A stretch of 53,458 nucleotides of DNA from Acidimicrobiales bacterium (GCA_036399815.1 DASWMK010000010.1:1-53458); one strand, 5' to 3'; shown: positions 1 to 7,941, numbered from the stretch's first letter. The notes: a model not told the origin generated them from the sequence alone. A program made the numbers and translations.

Positions 1-51
1 CGCACCCGCCGTGCATCCCGTGCCGGGCGATCCCCCGCCGGCGGTGGCCGA

Positions 52-57
52 TAGCCT
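52..57 (+). promoter_or_regulatory. -10 box of a probable leaderless promoter (PHP gene)
   Basis: TAGCCT ends 8 nt before the GTG at 66, so transcription would begin at or next to the start codon. No Shine-Dalgarno sequence is present. The same arrangement recurs at other genes in this window. Confidence 0.45.
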
Positions 58-65
58 CTGGCCGC

Positions 66-767
66 GTGCCCGCCGTCGACCGCCATCCCCACCTCGCCGC
101 GCCCCGGCGGCCCGGGTGGGTGCGGGTCGACCTCCACTGCCACACGATGTGGTCGGGCGACGCCACGACCACGCCGGACGAGCTGGCCGAGGCGGTGGCC
201 GACGCCGGCATCGACGTCCTCTGCGTGACCGACCACTCGACGATCAACGGCGCCGTCGAGCTGCAGGGTCGGCTGCCGTGCCGGGTCGTCGTCGGCGAGG
301 AGCTGCGGACGCCGGCCGGCGAGGTCATCGGGCTGTTCCTGACCGAGCGGCTGCCGTTCGGCCTGGACGCCGCCGCGGCGGCGGCGCGGATCCGCTCGCA
401 GGGCGGCGTCGTCTACGTGCCGCACCCGTTCGACCCGCTGCGCCACCACCTCCGGCGGGCGGCGCTCGACCGGCTCGTCGACGACGGGCTGGTCGACGTC
501 ATCGAGGTGCTCAACGCCAAGACGTCGCTCGCGCACGCCTCGGCCGAGGCGGTTGCGTACGCCGAGGCGCACGGGCTTCCGGGCGGGGCCGGCTCCGATG
601 CCCACGTGCCCGAGGCGATCGGCGCCGCCTACGTCGAGATGCCGGACTTCGACGGACCGGCGTCGTTCCTGGCGTCGTTGGCCGAGGCCGTCGTGGTCGG
701 CCATCACGCCGACCCGCCCAGGACCTGGCGGCCCCGCGTCGTCCCGTCGACCAACGCGCTGACGTGA
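66..767 (+). CDS. PHP-domain metal-dependent phosphoesterase
   Basis: A 233-residue PHP-family protein, probably a cytosolic metal-dependent phosphoesterase. The metal-binding motifs are visible: DLHCHT at residues 22-27, TDHSTI near 57, a Glu in the VGEE segment, HPFD, and GSDAH near 176. The stand-alone PHP family includes RNase AM/YciV-type nucleotide phosphatases, but the true substrate cannot be told here. The GTG at 66 is chosen because a -10 box lies 8 nt upstream and the conserved strand starts about 20 residues later. The next gene, uppP, follows on the same strand after 105 nt. Family call is firm; substrate unknown. Confidence 0.85.
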   Translation: MPAVDRHPHLAAPRRPGWVRVDLHCHTMWSGDATTTPDELAEAVADAGIDVLCVTDHSTINGAVELQGRLPCRVVVGEELRTPAGEVIGLFLTERLPFGLDAAAAAARIRSQGGVVYVPHPFDPLRHHLRRAALDRLVDDGLVDVIEVLNAKTSLAHASAEAVAYAEAHGLPGGAGSDAHVPEAIGAAYVEMPDFDGPASFLASLAEAVVVGHHADPPRTWRPRVVPSTNALT

Positions 768-872
768 CCACCACCGCCGCAGCCGGGTCGGCCCCCGGCT
801 GACCCATCGGCGCCACCAGCCGAACGCCCCGACCCGCCGCCGAGCGCCGCCACCGACGAACGAGACCGACCC

Positions 873-1706
873 GTGCCGATCCTCCATGCCATCGTCCTCG
901 GAGCCGTCCAGGGCCTGTCCGAGTTCCTGCCGATCTCGTCGAGCGGGCACCTCGCGCTCGTGCCGTGGCTGTTCGGGTGGAACGACTTCGGCGGCGACGA
1001 GGCCCTCGCCAAGGCGTTCGACGTCGCCCTGCACCTCGGCACCCTGGCCGGGGCGCTCACCTACTTCCGCCGTGACGTCGCCCTCTACACCAGAGAGGGC
1101 CTGCGGGCCGTGCTGCCCGGGCGACCGGCGAGCCACGACGGGCGTCTGGCGTGGATGCTGCTCCTCTCGGCCCTGCCCGCGGCGGTGACGGGCGCGGCCC
1201 TCGACGCCACCATCGAGCGGCTCGACGACGAGATCTGGTTGATCGCGGCGCTGCTCATCGTGTTCGGGCTGGTGCTGCTGTGGGCCGACCGTCTGAAGGG
1301 CGACCGCGTGGTCGACGACTTCCGCCCTCGCGACGCCGTCCTCATGGGCGTCGGACAGGCGCTCGCGCTCCAGCCGGGGGTGTCCCGGTCCGGGGTGACG
1401 ATCACGGTCGGGCGCCGGCTCGGCTTCGCCCGCGACTCGGCGGCACGCCTGTCGTTCCTCATGAGCCTGCCGATCATCGCCGGCGCCGGCCTCTACAAGC
1501 TCGCCTCCGTGGCGGCCGACGGCGGGATCCCGTCGTCCCTGTGGCCGCCGTTCGTCGCCGGCGTGCTGACCTCGGCCGTGACCGGCTGGGTCGCGGTCTG
1601 GGGCACCCTGCGCCTGGTGCGGCGGCGGTCCTTCACCCCGTTCGTCGTGTACCGGGTGGTCGTCGGCCTCGCCGTGCTCGGCGTGCTGGCCTCGACGTTC
1701 CGCTGA
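873..1706 (+). CDS. uppP: undecaprenyl-diphosphatase UppP (BacA)
   Basis: Integral membrane enzyme that dephosphorylates undecaprenyl diphosphate to recycle the lipid carrier for peptidoglycan and other wall polymers; loss sensitises to and overexpression protects from bacitracin. The 277 residues match the usual family length. Both signature segments are present: the N-terminal EFLPISSSGHL loop near residues 17-27 with its catalytic Glu and Ser residues, and PGVSRSG near residue 169. Multiple hydrophobic helices span the rest. The start is a GTG at 873 giving the family N-terminus (MPILHAIVLGAVQGLSEF); no strong ribosome-binding site is seen. Confidence 0.95.
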   Translation: MPILHAIVLGAVQGLSEFLPISSSGHLALVPWLFGWNDFGGDEALAKAFDVALHLGTLAGALTYFRRDVALYTREGLRAVLPGRPASHDGRLAWMLLLSALPAAVTGAALDATIERLDDEIWLIAALLIVFGLVLLWADRLKGDRVVDDFRPRDAVLMGVGQALALQPGVSRSGVTITVGRRLGFARDSAARLSFLMSLPIIAGAGLYKLASVAADGGIPSSLWPPFVAGVLTSAVTGWVAVWGTLRLVRRRSFTPFVVYRVVVGLAVLGVLASTFR

Positions 1707-1717
1707 CGCCGCGCCGG

Positions 1718-2350
1718 TCACGGCCGGCCCCCGAGTGCCAAGGTCACCGTGCCCTGGGTGACCGCGAACGCCACCCGCGGCGCGTCGGCGACGGGGACGG
1801 CGACCGTCACCGTGTCGCCGGCGTCGCCCACGCCGAGCACGGTGGCGCGCTCGGCGACGACGACGGTGGGGTCGGCGTCGCCGGCGATGACGGGGTCGAA
1901 GGTGGCGAGGACGTCGACGGAGTCCCCGACGGCGAGTGGGGGACCCGAGCCGGCCAGCGGGACGGCGATCGCCCGGGTGCCCGGCGGGAGCAGCGCGGCG
2001 ACGCCCGACAGGCCGGCCGGCGCGAGGCGGCCGGCGACGAGGGGCTCACCCGTGAACGTGGGCGACGTGGCCGTGCGCCCGACGGGGACGGCGGCGAACG
2101 CGCCGGGCGGGACGAGCCCCGACGGCCAGGTGCGGACCTCGGCGTCGGCGGCGCCGACGACGGCGCCGGCCGGGATCGGGCGTGTGGCGACGGCGACCGG
2201 GCGGGAGGTGCCGAAGCGGCGGAGGGCCGACTCGGCCCGGCCGACCAGCGACGCGACGACGGCGCCGGTCAGCGCGGCGAGGACGGCGATCGCCAGCAGG
2301 GCGGGGACCGGCCGGCGCAGCCGGAGCCGGAGCAGGTGGGGGTGGAGCAC
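1718..2350 (-). CDS. CpaB-like SAF-domain membrane protein
   Basis: A 210-residue protein with one N-terminal membrane helix (about residues 15-35) followed by a SAF domain (about 50-115, RPIPAGAVVGAADAEV then a GEPLVAGRL segment) and an RcpC/CpaB-like C-terminal part. Such proteins are found in Flp/tad pilus assembly and in actinobacterial exported proteins of unknown role. No other pilus gene is nearby, so pilus function is not supported. The GTG at 2350 has GGAGGA nine nt upstream, which decides the start. The tandem repeat array at 2385-2850 lies directly upstream of this ribosome-binding site. The gene ends 11 nt from uppP, convergent to it. Confidence 0.75.
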   Translation of the reverse strand: MLHPHLLRLRLRRPVPALLAIAVLAALTGAVVASLVGRAESALRRFGTSRPVAVATRPIPAGAVVGAADAEVRTWPSGLVPPGAFAAVPVGRTATSPTFTGEPLVAGRLAPAGLSGVAALLPPGTRAIAVPLAGSGPPLAVGDSVDVLATFDPVIAGDADPTVVVAERATVLGVGDAGDTVTVAVPVADAPRVAFAVTQGTVTLALGGRP

Positions 2351-2384
2351 GGGCGCGCGTCCTCCAGGCGGTGCGGGTTCGCTC

Positions 2385-2850
2385 GGGGGAAGCGGTGCGC
2401 CACACCCTACGGACGCGGTGTGACAGGAACCGGGGGAAGCGGTCCGCTACACGGTATGGCAGGGGTGTGACACAAACGGGGGAGGTGGTCCGGTCACACG
2501 GTACGGCAGGGGTGCGACAGCAAAAGGGGAGGTGGTCGGGTCACACGGTGCGGCAGGGGTGTGACACAAACGGGGGAGGTGATCGGGTCACACGGTACGG
2601 CAGGGGTGCGACAGCAAAAGGGGGAAGCGGCCGGTCACACCGTACGGCGGAGGCTGACGAGAACGGGGGGAAGCGGTTGGTCACACGGTACGGCAGGGGT
2701 GCGACAGCAAAAGGGGGAGGTGGTCGGGTCACACGGTGCGGCAGGGGTGCGACGAGAATCGGGGAAGCTGCCGCCCGGTCACACAGTACGGCAGGGGTGT
2801 GACACAAAGGGGGGGAAGCGGCCGGTCACACCGTATCCCAGGCGTGTCAC
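2385..2850 (-). repeat. tandem array of ten degenerate 45-48 bp units, each with an inverted repeat
   Basis: Units begin at about 2385, 2432, 2478, 2526, 2572, 2620, 2665, 2713, 2761 and 2809, each opening with a G-run followed by AAGCGG or AGGTGG. Most hold GTCACAC, about 12 nt, then GTGTGAC or GTGCGAC. Two tail types alternate in units 2-5 (ACACAAAC, 46 bp; ACAGCAAAA, 48 bp). The period is not a multiple of three, so the array is not coding. It fills the 574 bp between mtnP and the SAF gene. Function unknown. The minus strand is given because its RNA keeps G-U pairs where the plus strand would have A-C mismatches. Confidence 0.9.
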
Positions 2851-2886
2851 GGCGCCGGCCGGCGTTGGCACGGACCGCCGGCGCCG
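2850..2886 (-). terminator. GC-rich hairpin, possible terminator of ruc-mtnP
   Basis: A perfect 10-bp inverted repeat (2850-2859 with 2877-2886, 17-nt loop) lies about 40 nt beyond the mtnP stop codon. There is no T-run, as is common in high-GC actinobacteria, so a termination role is inferred only from position. Confidence 0.35.
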
Positions 2887-2924
2887 GAGAGACCCCAGCC
2901 GCGGACGACGGCGAACGAGGGCGG

Positions 2925-3749
2925 CTACCCCGCCGGCGGGTCGGGGTCGATGCCGTTGGGGGCGTCGGCGCAGGCGCAGGAGCGGTCGGCGGGGACGGCC
3001 GGCAGGGCCCGGAACAGCAGGCGGCGGACCCGGTCGACGTTGTCGTGCAGGAACCGGAACACCTGCTCGTGGCTGACCGGCTCGATCGACGGGTCGTCCT
3101 CGAGGCCGGTGTCGTAGTCCGTCACCAGGGCGATCGCTGCGTAGCACATGCCCAGCTCACGGGCCAGGTAGGCCTCCGGGTACTGGGTCATGTTGATGAC
3201 CTCCCACCCGGCCGAGCGGTACCAGCGGGACTCGGCCTTGGTGGAGAACCTCGGCCCCTGGACGACCACCACGGTGCCGCCGTCGTGGACGGTGATGCCC
3301 TCGGCCCGCCCGGCGTCGACGGCGACCCGCCGCAGCTCCGGGCAGTACGGCTCGGCGAAGGACACGTGGTTGACGGTCGGCCCGTCGAAGTAGGTGTCGT
3401 CCCGTCCCCACGTGCGGTCGACGAGCTGGTCGCACACGACGAACGACCCGGGCGCCACGTCGGGCTGGAGCGACCCCGCGGCGCACGGGCCGAGCACCCG
3501 ACGCACGCCGAGGGACCGCAGCGCCCACAGGTTCGCCCGGTACGGGATGCGGTGCGGCGGCAGCTCGTGCTTCGTCCCGTGGCGGGGGAGGAAGGCGACG
3601 CGGCGATCGCCGACCGTGCCGACGACCACGGGCGCGGACGGGGGGCCGTAGGGGGTGGCGACCTCGACGGTGTCGACGTCGTCGAGGAACGAGTAGAACC
3701 CCGACCCGCCGAAGACCCCGAGCTCGGCCCCGGCTCCGGGGGCCGCCAC
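2925..3749 (-). CDS. mtnP: S-methyl-5'-thioadenosine phosphorylase
   Basis: Cytosolic purine nucleoside phosphorylase of the MTAP family (274 residues). It cleaves 5'-methylthioadenosine with phosphate to adenine and methylthioribose-1-phosphate, the first step of methionine salvage and removal of the by-product of polyamine synthesis. Visible motifs are GVFGGSGFYSFLDD at the N-terminus, the phosphate-site PRHG and GPCAAGS segments, GPRFSTKAES and INMTQYPEA. The start is GTG at 3749, directly abutting the TAG of ruc, so the two are co-transcribed and probably coupled. The C-terminal tail after about residue 245 is Cys/Pro/Asp-rich and variable. Confidence 0.93.
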   Translation of the reverse strand: MAAPGAGAELGVFGGSGFYSFLDDVDTVEVATPYGPPSAPVVVGTVGDRRVAFLPRHGTKHELPPHRIPYRANLWALRSLGVRRVLGPCAAGSLQPDVAPGSFVVCDQLVDRTWGRDDTYFDGPTVNHVSFAEPYCPELRRVAVDAGRAEGITVHDGGTVVVVQGPRFSTKAESRWYRSAGWEVINMTQYPEAYLARELGMCYAAIALVTDYDTGLEDDPSIEPVSHEQVFRFLHDNVDRVRRLLFRALPAVPADRSCACADAPNGIDPDPPAG

Positions 3750-4142
3750 CTACGCCGACTTGGCCGACGGCGACGTGGAGCCCGACCCGGACGACCCCGA
3801 GCCAGAGCCGGAGCCCGAGCCCGACGACGAGCCCGACCCCGACCCCGACGACGAGCCCGACCCCGACCCCGACGACGACTCGCCCGACGAGGACGAGGAC
3901 GAGGACGACGACGAGGAGCCCGACTCGCCCTTGCCGCCGCCGCCCGAGCCGCCCGAGCCACCGGAGGCGCGGCTGTCGGTCTTGTAGAAGCCGCTGCCCT
4001 TGAAGCTGATGCCGATGGCGCTGAACACCTTGCGCAGCGACCCGCCGCAGTTGGGGCACTCGGTCAGCGGGTCGTCGCGGAAGGACTGGACGACCTCGAG
4101 GTGCTCCCCGCAGTCCCTGCACCGGTACTCGTAGGTGGGCAA
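3750..4142 (-). CDS. ruc: FmdB-family zinc-ribbon protein, Ruc-like redox-regulated chaperone
   Basis: A 130-residue protein: an N-terminal zinc ribbon (CRDCGEHL then CPNCGG, residues 8-38) followed by a disordered tail of Ser, Gly and Lys. This is the architecture of mycobacterial Rv0991c (Ruc), a heat-induced, redox-regulated chaperone with an unstructured C-terminus. The start is TTG at 4142, giving fMet-PTYEYRCRDCG, with GGAGG five nt upstream. An ATG/GTG further up at 4190 would run through the CIRCE operator and is rejected. Neighbours (CIRCE, divergent galU, then moeA) match the mycobacterial locus. Chaperone activity itself is inferred from that ortholog. Confidence 0.82.
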   Translation of the reverse strand: MPTYEYRCRDCGEHLEVVQSFRDDPLTECPNCGGSLRKVFSAIGISFKGSGFYKTDSRASGGSGGSGGGGKGESGSSSSSSSSSSSGESSSGSGSGSSSGSGSGSSSGSGSGSGSGSSGSGSTSPSAKSA

Positions 4143-4163
4143 CCTGGCCTCCGCGCTCGTGAG

Positions 4164-4190
4164 CTGGCACTCGACCCGTGCGAGTGCCAA
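4164..4190 (-). promoter_or_regulatory. CIRCE operator (HrcA-binding site)
   Basis: CTGGCACTC, nine nt, then GAGTGCCAA: the exact 9-9-9 geometry of CIRCE (consensus TTAGCACTC-N9-GAGTGCTAA). The arms pair in 8 of 9 positions. It lies 21 nt upstream of the ruc start and overlaps its predicted -10 box, so HrcA binding would block ruc-mtnP transcription and heat shock would release it. hrcA is not in this window. Confidence 0.88.
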
Positions 4191-4218
4191 GTGTAACGAC
4201 GGCGCCCGTTGCCGTCAT
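4190..4218 (-). promoter_or_regulatory. promoter of ruc-mtnP
   Basis: Reading leftward, ATGACG (4218-4213), a 17-nt spacer and TACACT (4195-4190) resemble a housekeeping sigma promoter. The -10 box touches the CIRCE operator. Confidence 0.55.
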
Positions 4219-4278
4219 CCCTCCGGGGTACCGTCGGGCGTCAGCTTCAGGGTCGAAGGCCGATCGAGGAGGAGGGGT

Positions 4279-5166
4279 GTGGTGAGAGGGACCGTCCGCA
4301 AGGCGGTGATCCCGGCCGCGGGGCTCGGCACCCGCTTCCTGCCGGCCACCAAGGCCCAGCCGAAGGAGATGCTGCCGGTCGTCGACAAGCCGGCCATCCA
4401 GTACGTGGTCGAGGAGGCCGTCCGAGCGGGCATCGACGACATCCTCATCATCACCGGCCGGGGCAAGCGCAGCCTGGAGGACCACTTCGACCGCACCTTC
4501 GAGCTCGAGTACTACCTGGAGCAGAAGGGGAAGTTCGACGACCTCAAGGCCGTCCAGGACCTGGCCGAGATGGCGGACATCCACTACGTGCGCCAGGGCG
4601 AGCCGCTCGGCCTCGGCCACGCGGTCGCCGTCGCCAGGAAGCACGTCGGCGACGACCCCTTCGTCGTCATGCTCGGCGACGACATCATGGACGAGCGGTC
4701 CCGGGTGCTCGAGGGGATGATCGAGACCTACGACCGGTACGGCCGCTCGGTGGTGGCGCTCAAGGAGTTCCCGAGGGACGAGATCTCCTCCTACGGGTGC
4801 CCGGCGGTCGAGCCGGTGGGCGACGAGCTGGTGCGCCTGCTCGACATCGTCGAGAAGCCGGCACCGGAGGACGCGCCGTCGACCCTCGCCGTCATGGGCC
4901 GCTACGTGTTCACCCCCGAGATCTTCGACGCGCTGTCGACGGTGAAACCGGGGGTCGGCGGCGAGGTCCAGCTCACCGACGCCATCGCCATCCTGCTCGG
5001 CGAGCAGACGGTGTACGGGTACCTGTTCGACGAGGGCCGCTACGACATCGGCAAGAAGCTCGACTACCTGCGGGCGACGGTCGAGCTGGCCATCGACCGC
5101 GAGGACCTCGGCCCCGAGTTCCGCGCCTTCCTCGTCGACCTCGTCGACCGCAGGGGGCTGCGGTAG
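4279..5166 (+). CDS. galU: UTP--glucose-1-phosphate uridylyltransferase
   Basis: Makes UDP-glucose from glucose-1-phosphate and UTP for cell-wall and capsule polysaccharides and glycolipids. The nucleotide-binding signature (AAGLGTRFLPATKAQPKEML) is at residues 10-29, with LGDDIMD and EKP segments further on and GGEVQLTDAI near the C-terminus. At 295 residues it is the normal length. Two tandem GTG codons (4279, 4282) are possible starts; AGGAGG at 4267-4272 sits 6 nt from the first. It is divergent from ruc, as in mycobacteria. Confidence 0.95.
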   Translation: MVRGTVRKAVIPAAGLGTRFLPATKAQPKEMLPVVDKPAIQYVVEEAVRAGIDDILIITGRGKRSLEDHFDRTFELEYYLEQKGKFDDLKAVQDLAEMADIHYVRQGEPLGLGHAVAVARKHVGDDPFVVMLGDDIMDERSRVLEGMIETYDRYGRSVVALKEFPRDEISSYGCPAVEPVGDELVRLLDIVEKPAPEDAPSTLAVMGRYVFTPEIFDALSTVKPGVGGEVQLTDAIAILLGEQTVYGYLFDEGRYDIGKKLDYLRATVELAIDREDLGPEFRAFLVDLVDRRGLR

Positions 5167-5212
5167 CCGCTCGCGCCGCCCGTTCCCGGCCGGCGGGTGG
5201 GAGCCTGGGCGA

Positions 5213-5665
5213 GTGCGCGTGGAGTCCGACCGCCGCTACCGCTTCCCGGTCCAGCCCGGCGACCTGTGGGCGGCGATCGGCGACACCGGCCGCTACCGCC
5301 GGTGGTGGCCGTGGCTGCGCCGGTTCGAGGGGCGGGGCCTGGTCGAGGGCGACCGGTGGCGCTGCGTCGTGCAGCCCCCGCTGCCGTACCCGGTGCGGTT
5401 CACGGTCGAGCTCGACGAGGTGGTCGAGGGCCGGCTGGTGGCGGCGACGGTGGACGGCGACGTGACCGGCACCGCCCGCCTCGAGATCGGCGAGCACGAC
5501 GAGGGCTGCGAGGCCCGGCTGGTGTCGAGCCTGGCGCCGAACGGGCGGGTGCTGCGGGTGGCGGCGACCGTCGCCGCGCCCGTCGTCCGCTTCGGCCACG
5601 ACTGGGTGCTCGACGCCGGCGCCCGCCAGTTCCGGTCCCAGGTCGTGCCCGGGCGGCGGTCGTGA
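5213..5665 (+). CDS. SRPBCC-family protein
   Basis: A 150-residue protein of the START/SRPBCC helix-grip fold, which forms a hydrophobic ligand pocket (polyketide cyclase/dehydrase-like). The family pattern is seen in the opening strand (VESDRRYRFPVQPGDLWAAI), RYRRWWPWLRRFEG, and the C-terminal helix with FGHDWVLDAG. Ligand and reaction are unknown. It starts at GTG 5213 and its TGA overlaps the moeA GTG by 4 nt, so it belongs to the galU-moeA transcription unit. At this place mycobacteria have no SRPBCC gene, so it is a lineage-specific insertion in the cluster. Confidence 0.75.
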   Translation: MRVESDRRYRFPVQPGDLWAAIGDTGRYRRWWPWLRRFEGRGLVEGDRWRCVVQPPLPYPVRFTVELDEVVEGRLVAATVDGDVTGTARLEIGEHDEGCEARLVSSLAPNGRVLRVAATVAAPVVRFGHDWVLDAGARQFRSQVVPGRRS

Positions 5666-6888
5666 TCCCCCTCCACGAGGCGAAGGCGCACGTCGAGGCC
5701 CGCTGCCCGCGCCTCCCGGCCCGCCGGCTGCCGCTCGGGCAGGCGGGCGGGCTGGTGCTGGCCGAGCCGGTGGTCGCCGCCCACCTCGTCCCCCCGTTCG
5801 ACAACACGGCCATGGACGGGTTCGCCGTCCGGGCGGCCGACACCGCCGGCGGGTCCGCCCGGCTGCGGGTGGTCGGCACCCTGGCCGCCGGCGGGGCGTT
5901 CGGCGGCGAGGTCGGCGAGGGGCAGGCGGTGCGCATCATGACCGGGGCGCCGATGCCGGCCGGGGCCGACGCCGTCGTGATGGTCGAGCGGACCGAGGTC
6001 GACGGCGACACCGTGCTCGTCCGCTCCGAGGCCCGGCCCGGCGACCACGTGCGGCGGGCCGGCGACGACGTCCGCCCCGGCGACCAGGTGCTCCCGGCGG
6101 GCACCCCGCTCGGGCCGGCGCCCATCGGCGTGCTGGCCAGCCTCGGGGTCGCCCACGTCACCGCCGTGCCGAGGGCGACGGTCGGGGTTCTGTCCACCGG
6201 CGACGAGCTGGTCGACGGGGCCGGCGACCTCGCCCCCGGCCAGATCAGGGACTCGAACCGGCCGGCGCTGCTCGCCGCGGTCGCCGCCGCCGGCGCCGAC
6301 GCCGTCGACCTCGGGATCGCGAGGGACGACGAGGCGGCCATCGAGGCGGCCGTCGACGGCGCCGTGCTGTCCTGCGACGCGCTGCTCACGAGCGGCGGGG
6401 TCAGCATGGGCGACTTCGACTACGTGAAGAAGGTGCTCGACCGGGTGGGCGACATGCGGTGGATGCAGATCGCCATCCGGCCGGCCAAGCCGTTCGCCTT
6501 CGGGGTGGTGACCTCCGACGACGGCCGGCTGGTGCCGGTGTTCGGCCTGCCCGGCAACCCGGTGTCGTCCCTGGTGTCGTTCGAGGTGCTGGCCCGGCCG
6601 GCCCTGCGGCGGATGATGGGCCACGGCCCGGCGACGGCGGAGCGGCCGCGGGTGCTGGCGTTGGCGCCGGACGGCATCCGCCGGTCGCCCGACGGGAAAC
6701 TGCACCTCGACCGGGTGGTCGCCGAGCCGGCGCCCGGCGGCGGCCTCGCCGTGCGCCCGGTGCGGGCCCAGGGCTCCCACCAGCTGGCGGCGACCGCCCT
6801 GGCCAACGGCATCGCCGTCGTCCCCGACGGGAACGGCGTCGAGCCGGGCGGCCTGGTCGAGACGCTGCTCCTCTGGGGGACGCCGTAG
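5662..6888 (+). CDS. moeA: molybdopterin molybdenumtransferase MoeA / gephyrin-like Glp
   Basis: A 408-residue protein with all gephyrin E-domain landmarks: PPFDNTAMDGFAV near residue 40, MTGAPMPAGAD, STGDELV, TSGGVSMGDFDYV and GLPGNPVSS. MoeA inserts molybdate into adenylylated molybdopterin. In Corynebacterium the homolog Glp, encoded next to glpR, acts instead as an FtsZ-linked divisome scaffold. Here the gene sits between galU and a GlpR/SepX-like gene, but also directly before moaA and moaC, so a cofactor role is at least as likely. Start GTG at 5662 overlaps the previous TGA by 4 nt. Confidence 0.9.
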   Translation: MIPLHEAKAHVEARCPRLPARRLPLGQAGGLVLAEPVVAAHLVPPFDNTAMDGFAVRAADTAGGSARLRVVGTLAAGGAFGGEVGEGQAVRIMTGAPMPAGADAVVMVERTEVDGDTVLVRSEARPGDHVRRAGDDVRPGDQVLPAGTPLGPAPIGVLASLGVAHVTAVPRATVGVLSTGDELVDGAGDLAPGQIRDSNRPALLAAVAAAGADAVDLGIARDDEAAIEAAVDGAVLSCDALLTSGGVSMGDFDYVKKVLDRVGDMRWMQIAIRPAKPFAFGVVTSDDGRLVPVFGLPGNPVSSLVSFEVLARPALRRMMGHGPATAERPRVLALAPDGIRRSPDGKLHLDRVVAEPAPGGGLAVRPVRAQGSHQLAATALANGIAVVPDGNGVEPGGLVETLLLWGTP

Positions 6889-6891
6889 CCT
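6886..6891 (+). promoter_or_regulatory. -10 box of a probable leaderless promoter (moaA)
   Basis: TAGCCT, which includes the moeA stop codon, ends 8 nt before the moaA ATG at 6900. No Shine-Dalgarno sequence precedes moaA, so an internal leaderless promoter is likely. Confidence 0.45.
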
Positions 6892-6899
6892 TGGCCCGG

Positions 6900-7904
6900 A
6901 TGAGCAGCCCCCTGGTCGACGGCTTCGGGCGCGTCCACCGCGACCTCCGCATCTCCGTCACCGACCGCTGCTCGTTCCGCTGCACGTACTGCATGCCGGC
7001 CGACGGCCTGCCGTGGCTGCCCCGCGAGGACCTCCTCACCTTCGAGGAGATCGAGCGGGTCGCCCGGCTGCTGGTCGAGCGGCACGGCATCTCGGCCATC
7101 CGCCTGACCGGCGGGGAGCCGACCGTCCGCGCCGGGCTGCCGACCCTCGTCGGCATGCTCGCCGGCCTCCGGGTGGGCGGCGACGGGCCGCCCGTGGACC
7201 TGTCGCTCACCACGAACGGCGCGTCGCTGCGGCTGCTGGCGCCCGACCTCGTCGCCGCCGGCCTGCGCCGGGTGAACGTGTCGTGCGACTCGCTGCGCCG
7301 GGACCGGTTCGCCGAGCTGACGAGGCGGGACGCGCTCGACCGCGTGCTGGACGGGATCGACGGGGCGATCGAGGCCGGCCTGGCGCCGGTGAAGGTCAAC
7401 GTCGTCGTGATGAAGGGCGTGAACGACGACGAGGTGCTCGACTTCGCCGAGTTCGGGCGGGAGCGGGGGGTGACGGTCCGCTTCATCGAGTACATGCCCC
7501 TCGACGCCGACGGCCGCTGGACCGGTGGGCAGGTGCTGGCGGCCGAGGAGATCGTCGCCGCCATCGACGCCGTCCACCCGATCGAGCCCGTCGTGCGGGG
7601 GTCGGCGCCGGCCGAGCGCTACCGCTACGTGGACGGACGGGGCGAGGTCGGCGTGATCGCCAGCGTCACCCGGCCGTTCTGCGGCGACTGCGACCGGGTG
7701 CGGCTGACCGCGGAGGGCGCGCTCCGCTCGTGCCTGTTCGCCGTCGACGAGCACGACCTGCGCTCGCTGCTGCGGTCGGGCGCCGGCGACGACGAGCTGT
7801 CGGCCGTCGTCGAGCGGGCCGTGGGGTCGAAGTGGGCGGGGCACGCCATCGGGTCGGTCGCGTTCGTCCGCCCCCGGCGCAGCATGAGCCAGATCGGCGG
7901 CTGA
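6900..7904 (+). CDS. moaA: GTP 3',8-cyclase MoaA
   Basis: Radical SAM enzyme that, with MoaC, converts GTP to cyclic pyranopterin monophosphate, the first step of molybdenum-cofactor synthesis. The N-terminal SAM cluster motif CSFRCTYC (C-x3-C-x2-C) is at about residues 24-31, the GGEPTVR motif follows, and the C-terminal cluster motif FCGDCDRVRLTAEGALRSC near residue 260 is complete. The protein ends in Gly-Gly, which is essential in this family. ATG 6900 is chosen over an in-frame TTG at 6891 because the -10 box overlaps that codon. Length of 334 residues is typical. Confidence 0.96.
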   Translation: MSSPLVDGFGRVHRDLRISVTDRCSFRCTYCMPADGLPWLPREDLLTFEEIERVARLLVERHGISAIRLTGGEPTVRAGLPTLVGMLAGLRVGGDGPPVDLSLTTNGASLRLLAPDLVAAGLRRVNVSCDSLRRDRFAELTRRDALDRVLDGIDGAIEAGLAPVKVNVVVMKGVNDDEVLDFAEFGRERGVTVRFIEYMPLDADGRWTGGQVLAAEEIVAAIDAVHPIEPVVRGSAPAERYRYVDGRGEVGVIASVTRPFCGDCDRVRLTAEGALRSCLFAVDEHDLRSLLRSGAGDDELSAVVERAVGSKWAGHAIGSVAFVRPRRSMSQIGG

Positions 7905-7941
7905 CCACCGGCCCCGGGCCGGAACGGCCCGGTGGGTGCCC

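Noticed and set aside
2182-2802. Open frames of 206 codons (+) and 88 codons (-) across the tandem repeat
   Set aside because: The repeat period (45-48 bp) is not a multiple of three, so the peptide does not repeat in register; no start signals; explained by lack of stops in GC-rich DNA.
2385-2850. CRISPR array
   Set aside because: Units are contiguous and degenerate throughout, with no constant repeat separated by unique spacers and no cas genes.
2385-2850. CRP-type operators (TGTGA-N6-TCACA)
   Set aside because: The half-sites face the other way (TCACA before TGTGA) with a 12-nt gap, and between units the gap is over 20 nt.
4143-4190. Longer N-terminus for the ruc gene
   Set aside because: It would translate the CIRCE operator and its promoter region; TTG 4142 has a perfectly placed GGAGG and gives the family N-terminus.
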